Assembly (NCBI RefSeq): GCF_964340395.1
Contig: NC_135561.1
Coordinates: 17,570,240-17,634,239, forward strand
Reading direction: 5' to 3'
DNA length: 64,000 nt
DNA from: Glandiceps talaboti
Lineage: Eukaryota > Hemichordata > Enteropneusta > Spengelidae
Positions 1-11,507 of the stretch are shown in pieces. The notes under the pieces are model-generated. The model saw only the letters and a program-made list of their open reading frames with translations, was not told the DNA's origin and did not search any database. The stretch's first letter is position 1, and every line of letters begins with the position of its first letter. The position numbers and the translations under genes were made by a program.

Positions 1-250
1 GGTTTTCTAAGATAGACACAAACTAAAACTATTTTCGCAACATATTGATACGACAGTGATAACCTATTGAATGGACGTCGGGAAAACTAGTTTATTTAGA
101 GTTCCATGTACTTGCAGTGCTGTTTTGGCACTTCCAATGTTTACACTATCTTGATCACAGGGTGATCAGAATCGCACAACAGAAGAAACACTATCACCCA
201 CTTGTGTAAATCTACTAAATTGAAGAATCGATTAGTAAACCAAAGGCAGT
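1..250 (+). repeat. Left arm of long inverted repeat
   Basis: This segment reappears in reverse complement at about 2040-2352. Shared blocks include AAGATAGACACAAACTAAAA, CAGTGATAA, TAGTTTATTTAGAGTTCCAT and ACTATCTTGATCACAGGGTG. I judge the arms to be highly similar by eye. It is probably one of two oppositely oriented copies of an interspersed repeat, here in the RCC1L intron before exon 517-601. Confidence 0.8.
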
Positions 251-516
251 GTCATACATGTATCATGACCAAGAGTTCTGAATATCGGTTGCAATGAGTA
301 ACATCCAGTCTGTCCAAGTCAACAGGCTTGGCAAAGTGTCAAACGTAGCATTGGGCATTACAAAATAATTCAAGAATATCATTTAACAATAGTCCATTGC
401 TTGGACATCATCAGTTGTGGGGTGATGAAAACTTGAATTGCTGCAATCCTGTTCTATCAATATTAATACTGCCCTCTATGTCATAAATCCTTTATCTTTT
501 GTCTTTCACACCTTAG

Positions 517-3500
517 CTTGCCTGTGGACATGATCACAGTTTGTTTTTAACTAAGGATGGTGAAGTATACAGTTGTGGATGGGGAGCTGATGGACAAACT
601 GGTAAATTTTCTACCCTTATTAGTTGCCTTGCATAGATTTCAACATACACCTAAAGCAGGGTTAGGATAGAGACAGGAGTCAAATATTGAAACAAGTATT
701 AACAATCAGATACTGAAACCGAGAATCATCTCCTAAAAACCCGTAAGTCACATACCAGTTTTCTCTGATTCACCATGTGGGGGCGCAAAGACGAATTCTT
801 AAAAAATTTGGACCAACATGTACTGTACTGGTGTATGTGTGTTTGCATTGGTGATGTTTCGTTTTTGTTTGAGATATTGGTCAAATATAAAAATATTATT
901 ACTACTAGTACTAAGTATACTATGCACATGCAATGACCATGTACACTCCAGTATGGTACTACAATTTTTATTTTATTTTTCTTCAAGATAGGCTTGAACC
1001 TAGTAATGATTTTTGTCAATGACACCCTCCATGTATTTTGACATTGGATGGGACACGTTTAAGATATCAAATCTAAAACTGCATGCTGAAAAGTAACACA
1101 AGACTTCCCTTCGATGCTGCCATTTTGGAAAGTTTTGCCCACACATGGTGATTCAGTTTGTGACTTACCGGTTTAGGGGATAATTTCTGGTCTTAGCGTA
1201 TGATTTCATTGTTTCAAAATTTGACTCCTGTCTCTATCCCACCCCTGTCAAGGGTCAATGATTTGAAAATTTAAGATGGTGTAAAATTTCAAGCACGTGT
1301 TTCTTAATAAATAACACTATGCATGCATATACACTAATGACTTGAAGCCAAATATTCTGGAATCTGTATGATGAAGCATAGCAAAGAAAGTTGAGAATTC
1401 TAGTTAGGCAGGAGATTGAAAATTTCCACATTCTTTGAATGTGCTAACACAGCTGGCAGGTTAAAACTGTCTTGTTTTTGATTTTTTGTTTCCAAAAAAA
1501 GTAAAGGTATTGTAGAGTCAAGCAACAAATTGGATTTATTGTGTAGTGTTAATCTCAATGGGCAGGCTACAAATTGACGACAAAAACTTATTTCACTCGA
1601 AATTTAAATAAAGGTCTTTATAGTATCATAGCCAATTAACCATTGCAAGTGAATCCGGACAGTAGCCTTGCACTTCAGGTCAATCTTGACCATGACCTCA
1701 ACTTAACCCTAATATGTTGCTGAATGCCATTGCCTCAGGTCAATCTTGACTGTGACCTCAACTTAACCCTAACATGTTGCTCAATACTTTCACATCAGGT
1801 CAATCTTGACCGTGACCGCAACTTGACCCTAATATGTTGCTCAATACTTTCATCTCAGGACTTGGTCATTACAATACATCCAGTGAGCCAATGAAATTGC
1901 AGGGAGACCTTGAAGGTGAAACCGTTACCAAGGTGACATCCTTTGCGGACTGTTGTTTAGCATTGTCAGGTAACTATAATTTGTACTTATGTAGAAGATT
2001 GTACTGTACAACATACAAATGACAACATAAACAAATTAGATTTACCACTCTAGTAATCCAGCCTTCCATTTACTAAGATTTGCACAAACTAAATCTACTG
2101 TTCTTCAGTGTGGTAGATTACATAAATGGGTGATAGTGATTCCTCTGTTGTGCGATGCTAATCACCCTGTGATCAAGATAGTGTAAACATTGGAAGTCCC
2201 AAAACAGTACACTGCAAGTTCATGGAACTCTAAATAAACTAGTTTTCACAGACACCTCCTACTGAGACTATAATTAAACCAACATCCATTCAATAGCTTA
2301 TCACTGTTGTATTAACATGTTGTGACAATAGTTTTAGTTTGTGTCTATCTTAGTAAACTGAAGGCTCAACTACCAGAGTAATATATCATGTGGTCTCATT
2401 GTACCTGGTTCAGTAACATGCTCCAAAACTCCAGTTTAAATTTCGAAACGAGTTTTGTTAACTGCAATCTAGCCCTACTCCCTAGCTAACTGGTGAAATA
2501 TATAGATGATGAACTTGTATATTTAGTACACTGAGATACTTTTTTTTTAAGTGTGCATATTCCAACATAATTTTGAGTAAGTATGAATGAGATATTTTTT
2601 GTTTGTTTCATTCAACATTTTACAAAAGAGTGGGAACTTAGCTGGATAGCAGAATGTCACTTTCATTTGACACTGTAATTATCAACTATTTGCAATTTTC
2701 CAAAGGTTATGTTCATGCATTACATTATGTATCCTTGTACTGGTGTGTTTGTGTGTGTGTGTGTGTGTGTATGTGTGTATTCTTTGAAAGTGAAAGACCG
2801 TGTTTGATTATTTTCATTATTCTAATCAGACAAAGGTGAAGTCTTTGGCTGGGGAAATTCAGAATACAATCAGTTGTCATTGGTTACAGACACAACACAG
2901 GTCAGTATTTGTATCAGTACATGTATGTTGTTGGATTCTTTATTCACAAGGAACACTATTCTTCATGTAGTTAGTGCAGGTTTTGTGATTATGTTGTTTG
3001 TCTGTCTGTCTGGATCATTGTTTTCTGAAAAAGCTGACTCAATTCAAAACGAAATTTATTACACACATACTTCGGGATAATTGCTAGAAATGATTATTTT
3101 TGGGGTTGAGATCTGTGCAAGGTAATTAGCATAATTGGCATAAACAATTTTTCGTCAGTGGTAGATGTCCCTATGTAAAAATGGAATAGTCCATATATCC
3201 ACACCCTCATTGTTGGTAGTGCTCTTACAATGGTACATACATACACCTACAGGAGGCATTCATTTCAAATTTGGTTTACTTTTGTTGTTTTCTTTTCATG
3301 TTTAAAATTATACTGCCTAGGTTGAAAAAACCAAGGTAACGATTTTACTGATAAAGAAATACTTTAAATGTGCACTTTATCATTTCAGGTAAACTCACCA
3401 ACATATCTTCCTTTCAAACTTGGTAAAGTGGTTGACATAGCAACAGGAGGTACAATTTGTGCCATATTGAATGGTAGGTCATGATTAGTATTAATTTGTG

Positions 3501-5764
3501 AAATGTACAGATCCTGTTTTTTCTCAACTTGTAATTATTTGTGTACAAACAAATGAGGATTAATTTAATTAATGCTTGAGCATGAAATGAATTTATTATA
3601 CTTAGTTTATTTATAAATATTATGTCTGATATTGTTCCAGATCATTGTGTGAAAAAACTGTGGCTTCTAGAGCATTCGAGTAGTTGAATTTCTGTTTCCA
3701 AGATGTATTGCTAATGCTGTGTGTGAATAGTATTATGGGAAACATGGCTGCTAATTAATTAATGGCATTACTAATGCTAGCAATTTCTGTATTCAGAGGC
3801 AGGTCAGGTGTTTGTATGGGGATATGGTATTCTAGGAAAAGGACCTAATCTACGGGAAAGTAAAACTCCAGAACAAATACCACGATCTTTGTTTGGCTAT
3901 AGTCAATTTAACAAAGATATTAAAGTGTCAAAGATAAGGTGTGGACTTCATCACTTTGCAGCAATCAACTGTAAGTCATGTCTTGATATATCTACAAACT
4001 TCTTTTGATCAATCAGTATAATATTACAGTCATGCGGAGTCACGATAAACAAATGGTTAGAGTGGCCAGCTCAGAATCTGCAAATTTCGTTTTGAAACTA
4101 GTCTGTAAGTTGTGCCGTGATGGGGGCGCCCTCACACATCGGTACAACATGGACACCCCTTTCACATAGCACAGGCCAGCGAGGGTGGAGCAACACGATG
4201 TATTGTACAGTCTAGTTTGTGTCTGAATAGCTCGTCTGTGGGCAATATTTGAACAGTGGTGGTGCCCCAGTCTGCACAGCTGTATAATTGGGGACTTGGC
4301 AGGATAAAGGTTGCAATGTGGATATGTTTTAATCCCATGCGCTTATTAAGGTTGCAGTGGATTGTATGCTTCCCACGTATGTGAGGAAAATATAAAGTCA
4401 TTGTGGCATTATAGGTCTGTGCCAGGGGTAATAGTTTTATCTAATTCATACACTCCCGAAATGTCCTCAAAGGACTGTTGGAGAAATGCAGTTGAAGTAT
4501 CAATTAGATGATATAAATGTAGAAAAATAATACATGTTGACAAATAATATGTACTCCACTGATGAACACTCATGGAAAATGACCAAAGTTGATCTGATTA
4601 TTTTGGGAAAACTGACGAAAATGTATGGAAAGTCCTGAAATTTCATTTGACCTTTAAACGTATGAACTGTGTTAGAGCACTTTGATCGCAACATTCGCTA
4701 TGAGGCACTGTATCATCTGTATCATTTATTACCACCCCCACTCCCGACCCCCCACTCCCAACCCAAGGACACTCACAAGTGTGTGATAAGGAGTGCCAGC
4801 TATAAGAAATCTTGCAGTTTACCTTCCAATACATATACTTCCAATACTTTTTTTCAGCAATTGGAGAACTTTTTACTTGGGGAAGAAATGAAACAGGATG
4901 TCTAGGATTGGGCCATACGAATGATCAGTATTTTCCAATGAAGGCAAGTTTGGCTTTATCACAGAATTCTAAGACTTAATGACAAGTTAAGGATTAAGAT
5001 TGAGTTAACATGGTCATGGATATATCTCTACTAATTATTACTGTTTAGTGAAGAGGAAGACCAAATGATGTTCACAGTGAAAGTTTAATTCTTTTCAGCT
5101 GAATAGAGCGAATGATTATGACTACATAGGACACATATACGAAGAGAGTTGTACGATGCGGTGTGATCCTACTCTCCATGACAGGTTTTTCCTTGGATCT
5201 CTAATTCTCAGTACCTGCAGTAGCATTTTACCTCATGCCAGAGGGTCAAAAAGAGAAAGAGGGTGGCCTAATTCTAATGCGTGCCTATACTAATACATAT
5301 GAAGGTCATGGAGTGTAAATTAAGATGTTGATCAAGAAATTGAATGTTCGTTCTTTTTATGATGCGCCTATAGGCAGTAATATTCTATTTCAGGTACCGA
5401 GAATTTCCTCTTCCTTTAAAACTGAGAAACTTAGATGCTTCAGTGGCAAACATATTTAATTAAACTTTGGATGAATTTAACCTATATTATTCATTACAGC
5501 TGTATGTAAACTTTAAAACATACAAATACATAGATTGGAAGATTCAACTGTCGTGCTCATGCTCAGTGCCAACACCAGAGGGCAATGTTCATTTTAAAGC
5601 AATGGAATGTAATAGGTTAGAACGATGTGTAATATTATGTATAACATCAGCACAGTGTTATATATTGCATCTGTTTGTGTTTTCAGGTACATGTTCCAGG
5701 TGAAGTGACCAATGTAGCTTGCGGAGTGGACCACACAGTAGTGATAGCAAGAACTTTCATCTAA
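517..5764 (+). CDS. RCC1L: RCC1-like protein, C-terminal half (5' exons outside window)
   Basis: Seven coding exons join in phase: 517-601, 1859-1969, 2830-2900, 3389-3473, 3797-3970, 4858-4943 and 5687-5764 (stop 5762-5764), giving about 229 residues of a protein that is about 460 residues long in vertebrates. The translation has repeated RCC1 blades: ACGHDHSLFLTKDGEVYSCG, then DKGEVFGWG, EAGQVFVWG, SIGELFTWG and finally VACGVDHTVVIARTFI. The order, the long KTPEQIPRSLFGYSQFN insert and the C-terminal ending match my knowledge of RCC1L (WBSCR16), a mitochondrial beta-propeller linked to mitoribosome assembly and OPA1. The intron after 4943 has a GC donor (AAG|GCAAGT). The acceptor at 1858 lies in a 60-bp tandem repeat. 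Other RCC1 proteins such as SERGEF are less likely because of the C-terminus. The N-terminal blades and targeting peptide must lie upstream of base 1. Confidence 0.92.
1679..1858 (+). repeat. Three 60-bp tandem repeats carrying the exon acceptor
   Basis: Units at 1679-1738, 1739-1798 and 1799-1858 align in exact 60-bp register. Each holds CAATCTTGAC, TGACC and CTAAYATGTTGCT and ends in CAG. The third ends exactly at the acceptor of the RCC1L exon starting at 1859. The earlier units end in CTCAG|G and ATCAG|G, so they are possible cryptic acceptors. Confidence 0.9.
2040..2352 (-). repeat. Right arm of long inverted repeat
   Basis: Reverse complement of the sequence at the window start. The two arms enclose RCC1L exons 517-601 and 1859-1969, so the pre-mRNA could fold back across about 2 kb. 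This copy has about 40 bases not present in the left arm (around 2250-2290). Confidence 0.8.
2751..2779 (+). repeat. (GT)n microsatellite
   Basis: A short GT run interrupted by one AT, about 50 bp upstream of the RCC1L exon that starts at 2830. Confidence 0.9.
4101..4143 (+). repeat. Dispersed repeat with GGGCGCCCTCACACATC motif
   Basis: The block (AGTCTGTAAG, CCGYGA, then GGGCGCCCTCACACATC) recurs at 29716-29757 on the plus strand, in reverse complement at about 26541-26597, and partly at about 61744-61771. It marks an interspersed repeat family in introns and intergenic DNA. I could not fix full element ends or a class. Confidence 0.6.
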
Positions 5765-5784
5765 ATCTAGCAACAGAATATCGA

Positions 5785-5790
5785 AATAAA
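5785..5790 (+). terminator. RCC1L poly(A) signal AATAAA
   Basis: A canonical AATAAA begins 21 bases after the RCC1L stop, so the 3' UTR is probably very short. The next gene converges from the minus strand. Confidence 0.6.
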
Positions 5791-6538
5791 CTTCTTTGAA
5801 AAATGCAACCTCACCACTCTTTGATCAGCCAGGTGTTCATAGTAATTTTATGGGTCACATGATTCGAGTCTACACTCAAAGTACATTTCTCAACACATTC
5901 AGCAAGTCTTCATCAAATGTGTTGCCCCACATTTCAAGTTATACTGAATTTTTTCGACAAATGTGGCAGTCATTATTGCACCTGTTGGAGACTAAAACTA
6001 CCTGTATACAAAAGGTTATGGTGTGGTTTAACCATTCAACATCACTGAACAGAACAATGCTCTGGAGTTTGATGGTTTATAAATTTAAGTGATTGATTAA
6101 TTGATTGATTGATTATTTATCTATAAAGAGATGTTCGGTGCAGTATACATTTTTTTATCACAAATAAAACTAATCTGTATTTAGGTGCAGATTTATTTCT
6201 TATAGTCCTGAAAAACACTTGTCAATTCTTATTTATTTATAACTAACTGTGTACACATAATGAACTGTAATATATTCTAAAGACAATACAGTATAACATT
6301 TGTTGATGCTACATGCATCCTTTCCACAATGTGTCGTAGAGGGCACCCTACTTCCTTGACTAGATTACAGTGCAGAACATGCAGAAACTCACGTCCAGAT
6401 TTCTAAAAACTACTGTCACAGTGTTTTATTCCTCTCTTTATCAACTAAATATGGTTACCATATGGAAAGATATGTTACAAAAGTCAGAATGACTATCAAC
6501 AGTTTAGTTAATACCCCTCCTCCCCAAACCTCTTTTAA
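5791..6538. other. Intergenic DNA between convergent genes
   Basis: No supported coding sequence. Around 6036-6120 the sequence (GAACAGAACAATGCTCTGGA, then a TGATTGATT run) resembles the very 3' end and tail of the LINE fragment at 48138-48718, so it is probably a short 5'-truncated LINE tail. On the minus strand, AATAAA complements at about 6192-6240 could end transcripts of the Myb/SANT-like gene. Confidence 0.5.
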
Positions 6539-9500
6539 TCACATCAGCTTTTGTTTCAATATATCAATAAGTGCAGATCTCTCCTGACTCTCGAGACGAA
6601 AACGCTCTTCTCGTTCTTTTTGTTCCATTTGAAGGCGCTGCCTGTCTAATTCAATCCGTTCTCGCTCTAACTTAAGTTCTTCCCTTCGTAGAGCTAATTC
6701 CTCTTTTCTCAGCACTGTATCCTCAGCTTGTTTCTGTTTTAAATACAACAGGACACCGTCTGTTTGGGCATTACACGTACAACATACTTTTGATGGTTCT
6801 TCTGCCGTATTTGAGTAGTTGTTGTGGCTAATTTTGTCATCATTGCCTACAAATGTACAACAATGAAAAAAGATATAGTCATTTTAAAGTGGCCCAAACT
6901 GAGTTTAAACCTTTTTTACTCACACATCCCAGTATAATTTTGATGTCAATGTTGACAATACAATTGTCTTGATTTGATTTGGCAAAAAAAAAAATATTCG
7001 AAAAATCACAAACTGAAATGGATATACAATACGACAGCTATCTAATTCATAGGAGAAACAAAACAGATACATCACTGAATACCTTTTGCCGAGGATGACA
7101 TAACAACTTATTACCATTGTGGTCCTCTCACACAAAGGATACAAAGACCACTACAATACAATACATAACAGACAAAATATACTAAAAAGACAAAATCTGA
7201 CCAGACCAAATATGGATGAAAATGTAAATAGAACGAAACCAGACTATCAGAAATAAACAAACTCACTTTCATCTAATTCGGATAATTTCTCATACGTAAA
7301 AGCTTTAAGTTGCACTGAGTTTGTATTATGAATATGTGGGGGTAAGCTGTTCTAAATTTTTGCGCCAGATATACGGAATGAACGTTGACGCTGAGTATTG
7401 AAGGTTGGAATATAAATAGGGAAAGAACTTGATCTAGTGTGATATGAATGTCTACTGATTAGACTGAAATGGTTGGAAAGATAACTTGGGGCACTACTGC
7501 TCTGCACTTTGTGACATGATTTGTTCAACTCATTCAGTAGGAAGCCACCCCAATTGTCTTATGGCATGGTTAGAACAGTTGATTGCATAGTAGGGATTGC
7601 CAGAACATGTTTTTATATATATCGTAAATTACGTCATCATATCATTTATGAGTTATATCTTAATACCAGGTTTGAGTTCAGTCAAATGCTAGTGGTGATT
7701 AAGTGTGCTTCAATAGGTACAATAATACGAGTACCGTTTTAAATATGCAGTACAAATAATCCCAAAACATGATTAAACTCAGTTTGTGACCCTTAACGTA
7801 TGTTATTAAAGGATGTTTCAGAAACTTGTCAATAAGTTTAGGTAGAATTAAGCAGACAGCAAAGCAGAGCATAGACCCTCCCAAGTCTATGAGCACAGCT
7901 AACTTTTGCACATTCATTCTGATAGTATGGTGGGGAGGTGACAGAGCCTAATAAGCCATTCTGCAACTGCTCTCTTTTCTTCATGAAATGAAAAATTGCA
8001 GCAAATGAGCTAGGAAGATTTTTATTGCTTGATGTATTGAGGTTAATAGTGGTTGACTTCCAATTTACCCTCAGACCAACAAACAGCTGTGATTCACTCG
8101 GACCATATAATACACCTAGTTCAGCAAATACATTACAAATGTCAAGAAAGCAACTCAAATCAAGTTATCTAACACAAATATGAAGGCAATAACTGCAAGT
8201 TTCAGGTGTATTATTACTGTCAATATCATTAAATGTTACTTTCAGAATCTTCTAAAGTATCACATACTGTCTGTAATCAGATTTTTATACATTTGAGTAT
8301 TTCAGAATAAAGCTTTGTAAGTGTATAAGTCAAACATACCACTTGTGATAGGTGTTTCCATAGCAGCTGCAGCTGTTTTTTTCATCTGTGATATTTTTTC
8401 TCTTTCATAATCTTTGTTTACAACAAGCTTTATCCGCAAGGCAGTTTTGTTGTCTTCTAGTTTCTTAATGTCTTGGAGTAACTTCTCCTTCTCTCTGAAC
8501 TCCTCTTCTGTTCCTGTTCTGATATAGATTGGAGGAAAAAGTATTTGCTTAATTGTGTAAATTAACTGGATGAAAAAACTAAAAAGAGCAGAAAATCAAA
8601 TCCCGACCTACCTACCCTATTTTGGTAGGCCATGTTATCGGAAACACAATTATTATTTTTCCCACCTTTAATAGTATTAATAATTTTCAGTGTTGGTTGT
8701 TTGAAAAAAAAATACCCTTTGCACATTTAAATTTAGCTCTCATTTTCAAAATCTTGAATGTATAATGCATCTATTGGTAAGAAAATGAGGTAAGTGGAAA
8801 TTATTTTCAAAAGTACGTGAATTTGGGGTATAAATTCCATCTTGCTATACAAAAGTGTGTCTTATGAAACAAGGTTATCCTGTAACATAATTTTGCCCTA
8901 GCTACCACAGGACATCTTTCAGAGCTAGAGGAAGAAGCTGGATAGTGGTAAAATAATTTTAAACTATATACTAAGTCTCCATTGAGATCATTAGGACCTG
9001 AAGAGATCCTGTACTAGCGGCCAAAACACCTACAGTCACTGAAATCTCAGACCACTAAATGGATTTAGTGGTCTGAGCTGAAATCAATATAATTACTAAA
9101 TATCACATGTACTTTTGCAGAATTCAATGCAGGGCTCAAAATTAACTTTTCTTTGGTAGTCCTAGTGGGCTACCAGTTTCAGAAATTGCTAGCCGAAGTA
9201 CTGTGACCTGTAGCTTGATATTCCTGAACTGAAAACAGATTTCCTCAATTGGAAATATTTGCTTATTAAAATACTTTCATGTCCATAAATCTTCCATTCT
9301 CATCACGTAATCAGTGTTAGCCTGAGTGGGCTATCAGCTGCAAACTATGGTAGCCCCATGACCAGAATTGGTAGTCTGTTTGCAAGGGACTACTGTTTAT
9401 TTTGAGCCATGATTCAATGTGAGTGTTTCTGTCATGGGTGATAAGTAGGTAAAATCTAAACGAGTTACTTTGTTATGACCAGAATTGGTAATCGTCTTTG

Positions 9501-10324
9501 GGCATGGGACTACTGTTTATTTCGAGCCCTGATACAATGTCAGTGTTTCTGTCATGGGTGATAAGTAGGCAAAATCTAAATGAGTTACTTTGTTATTTTA
9601 CCAGGGTTCCCCACCAATAGTATGGGAAACTATGCCAGTTTTAACAGATTTACACCCTTCCTGTTACACAGTTCCCAGCCCTTGGCAAAAACACTGAATG
9701 TGATATGCCGTGGAACTACATACCCCAAGTTGATTCTTAATAGTATTTGAATTTCAATAGTTGCTCAAGTTCAACTTTAGTCTGTTCTGAATTGACTTTT
9801 ATAAATAATTGGTTTTCATTCACAAGATGAACTGGTGAAATATTTTGTACTGGTAAACACTTAAGTTATAAATTATATAACTTATAAGAAAACGAAATGA
9901 AATAGGATGAAAAATAAGAACTTCATTGCATCTCTAGAATAAACTAATTACAATCATAAACTTTTTCTCTATACACTCCCCCCTCCCCCAATCATCTAAC
10001 CCTCTCTTACCTTCGCAAACTAGTAAAGTCCTTCTGCTTGTAATAATCTAGAAGACGGTATGTCCTTTCCCTACACCTCCGACTGTCGATTTTAAACGAC
10101 TCATCAGTTTCCATGAGACGTTCTGCCACCCTCCCCCACGCTTTTCCCGATTCTTTGAGGTGTACTGCGATAGGATTCTGTGCTAACACCTCTCGCAGGA
10201 GTAATATATCATGTCTGACCGAGAAACGCATTATTTTCTTTCTGGGACCAGCATTTTGACCAGCATCGTCACATTCAACTTTTGGAGCAGTAACCTCGAC
10301 ACCAGGATTCGCCCTTTTCGACAT
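6539..10324 (-). CDS. Myb/SANT-like DNA-binding domain protein with C-terminal coiled coil
   Basis: Three exons on the minus strand join in phase: 10011-10324 (ATG at 10324), 8340-8518 and 6539-6846 (TGA at 6539-6541), giving 266 residues. Residues 1-30 are a basic linker. About 30-105 is a Myb/SANT-like helical domain: MRFSVRHDILLLREVL, a central AWGRVAERL, then RRCRERTYRLLDYYK. Exon 2 adds GTEEEFREKEKLLQDIKKLE. Exon 3 has a CCTC pair and a long charged coiled coil (LRREELKLERERIELDRQ) to the end. This architecture is familiar from uncharacterised invertebrate proteins that often multiply near transposons. The likely role is nuclear DNA binding, possibly as a dimer. It shares a divergent promoter with the plus-strand gene starting at 11508. 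No specific ortholog is claimed. Confidence 0.87.
7265..7660 (-). mobile_element. Decayed LINE fragment (reverse transcriptase C-terminal region)
   Basis: In intron 2 of the Myb/SANT-like gene, the minus strand reads RQLGWLP near 7545, then in a shifted frame SAPSYLSNHF, HSYHTRS, RQRSFRISGAKI, a stop where Trp is expected, and NSLPPHIHNTNSVQL. This order (LGWLP, then PSYLS, TRS, RSF..GAK(L/I)WN.LP) is the typical C-terminal tail of non-LTR retrotransposon ORF2 proteins. One frameshift and one in-frame stop show it is dead. The family differs from the LINE piece at 48138. Confidence 0.8.
9046..9077. repeat. Perfect hairpin, 15-bp arms
   Basis: CTCAGACCACTAAAT, two bases, then its exact reverse complement. 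It lies in intron 1 of the Myb/SANT-like gene, close to a MITE. No Rho-independent type context applies in a eukaryote; it may be a remnant palindrome of a small element. Confidence 0.9.
9130..9411. mobile_element. hAT-like MITE with 8-bp target duplication
   Basis: The element starts CAGGGCTCAAAATTAAC and ends with the complement of CATGGCTCAAAATAAAC. It is flanked by identical 8-bp direct repeats ATTCAATG (9122-9129 and 9412-9419). An 8-bp duplication plus CA-initial inverted repeats is the hAT superfamily signature. At 282 bp it has no coding capacity and must be non-autonomous. Confidence 0.85.
9358..9594 (+). repeat. Tandem duplication of ~117 bp over the MITE right end
   Basis: 9358-9474 is repeated at 9475-9594. 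The unit includes the MITE right terminus, the right target duplication and following flank (GTCATGGGTGATAAGTAGG). The duplication therefore happened after insertion. Confidence 0.85.
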
Positions 10325-11463
10325 TGCGCCTGAAAATACACATGATATATTGAGTATTATGAATCAACCACGGTGACACTGATCATACACTGGTGAAGTC
10401 TTTAGGAAAATAACATGAGATTGTCATACTTACGCGTATTTACATTCACGATTACATGTAGAAATATGGCCTCGGCGTAATAACGTCTACCGCCCAAGCG
10501 CGAGCAAGCTGTCTGGTGGTCACATGTCAATGACGTTACACGTTTGCGGTTGATGTCACGACGCATGTGACGTAGACAAAACCTCTACACATCATTTGCA
10601 CATGAAACCGGAGGCTGGGATTATCTTTTGTTATGCAAATTACCACTGACGTCAATGGTTACTGAGGTAATACCTGAAGCCATCGCAAGACCGTGACAGG
10701 GAAACGAACGAGAAAGCAAACCTGTTCTGTCCGAGGTAAGTTATTTTGCTAAAATATTATATCTAACTTAAGCGTTGGCCCCAGACAGTACCCGTTGACA
10801 CACCAGTTGAAACTTGTGTTGATATTCCGTTCGACAGCGCGTCGGAGCATCAATGTACGTCTTGGGATTGTGGAGATCAAGTTCACTAGATCTTGATTGA
10901 GCCGGACACAGATTTGAAGCAACAAGTATTCATCAAATCAACTGCGACTCAAAAAAACATAAATACTGTACTTAAACAACATCAATGTAGTATATTCATG
11001 TAGCATGTTTTAATTTTGATGTCATTTTGATCAGAATAAACGTTGCGGTCCACTTTTTACTCGGATTCTTTGACTCAAGGAATCCAACATGGCGCCGTGC
11101 ATTATTTACACGAAACCCCACAACGTCAACAGGTGTTATATTTATCCGTAATTTCATTGTTTATGTGTAGTGGAGTGTTCGTATTTGTTTACATATAGTC
11201 AAATAAGGTTATGTTCTATTTCGAATCAGAATTGGATAGTCGACTAGTACTGTTGGCAGTCTCTTCGCAAACGAGTCGGACTGTTTGTAAACAAAAGTAA
11301 ATACCATTGACTGTCGAGTGTCGTAATCATAAAGTTACACACACTCAGACACCAGGGAAATTGTAGCAACTTCAAATAAAACGAGGTGCAATGTCAACAT
11401 AAAACTATTTTGATCACCTTTTCATTTTCTGATAACCCATTGTATACTGTTGTTAATCCATAG
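10325..11463. promoter_or_regulatory. Divergent promoter region and first intron of the plus-strand gene
   Basis: This lies between the minus-strand ATG at 10324 and the plus-strand coding exon starting at 11464. It holds TGACGT cores at 10531-10536 and 10568-10573, a full palindromic CRE TGACGTCA at 10647-10654 and an octamer ATGCAAAT at 10633-10640. A likely noncoding first exon of the plus-strand gene ends at 10735 (CCGAG|GTAAGT), spliced to the acceptor TAG at 11461-11463. CpG dinucleotides look more frequent here than in flanking introns. Transcription starts were not determined. Confidence 0.55.
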
Positions 11464-11507
11464 ATTCATAGCTGTATTGAAGGTCTCAGTACAGAAATCT
11501 GCCAATT

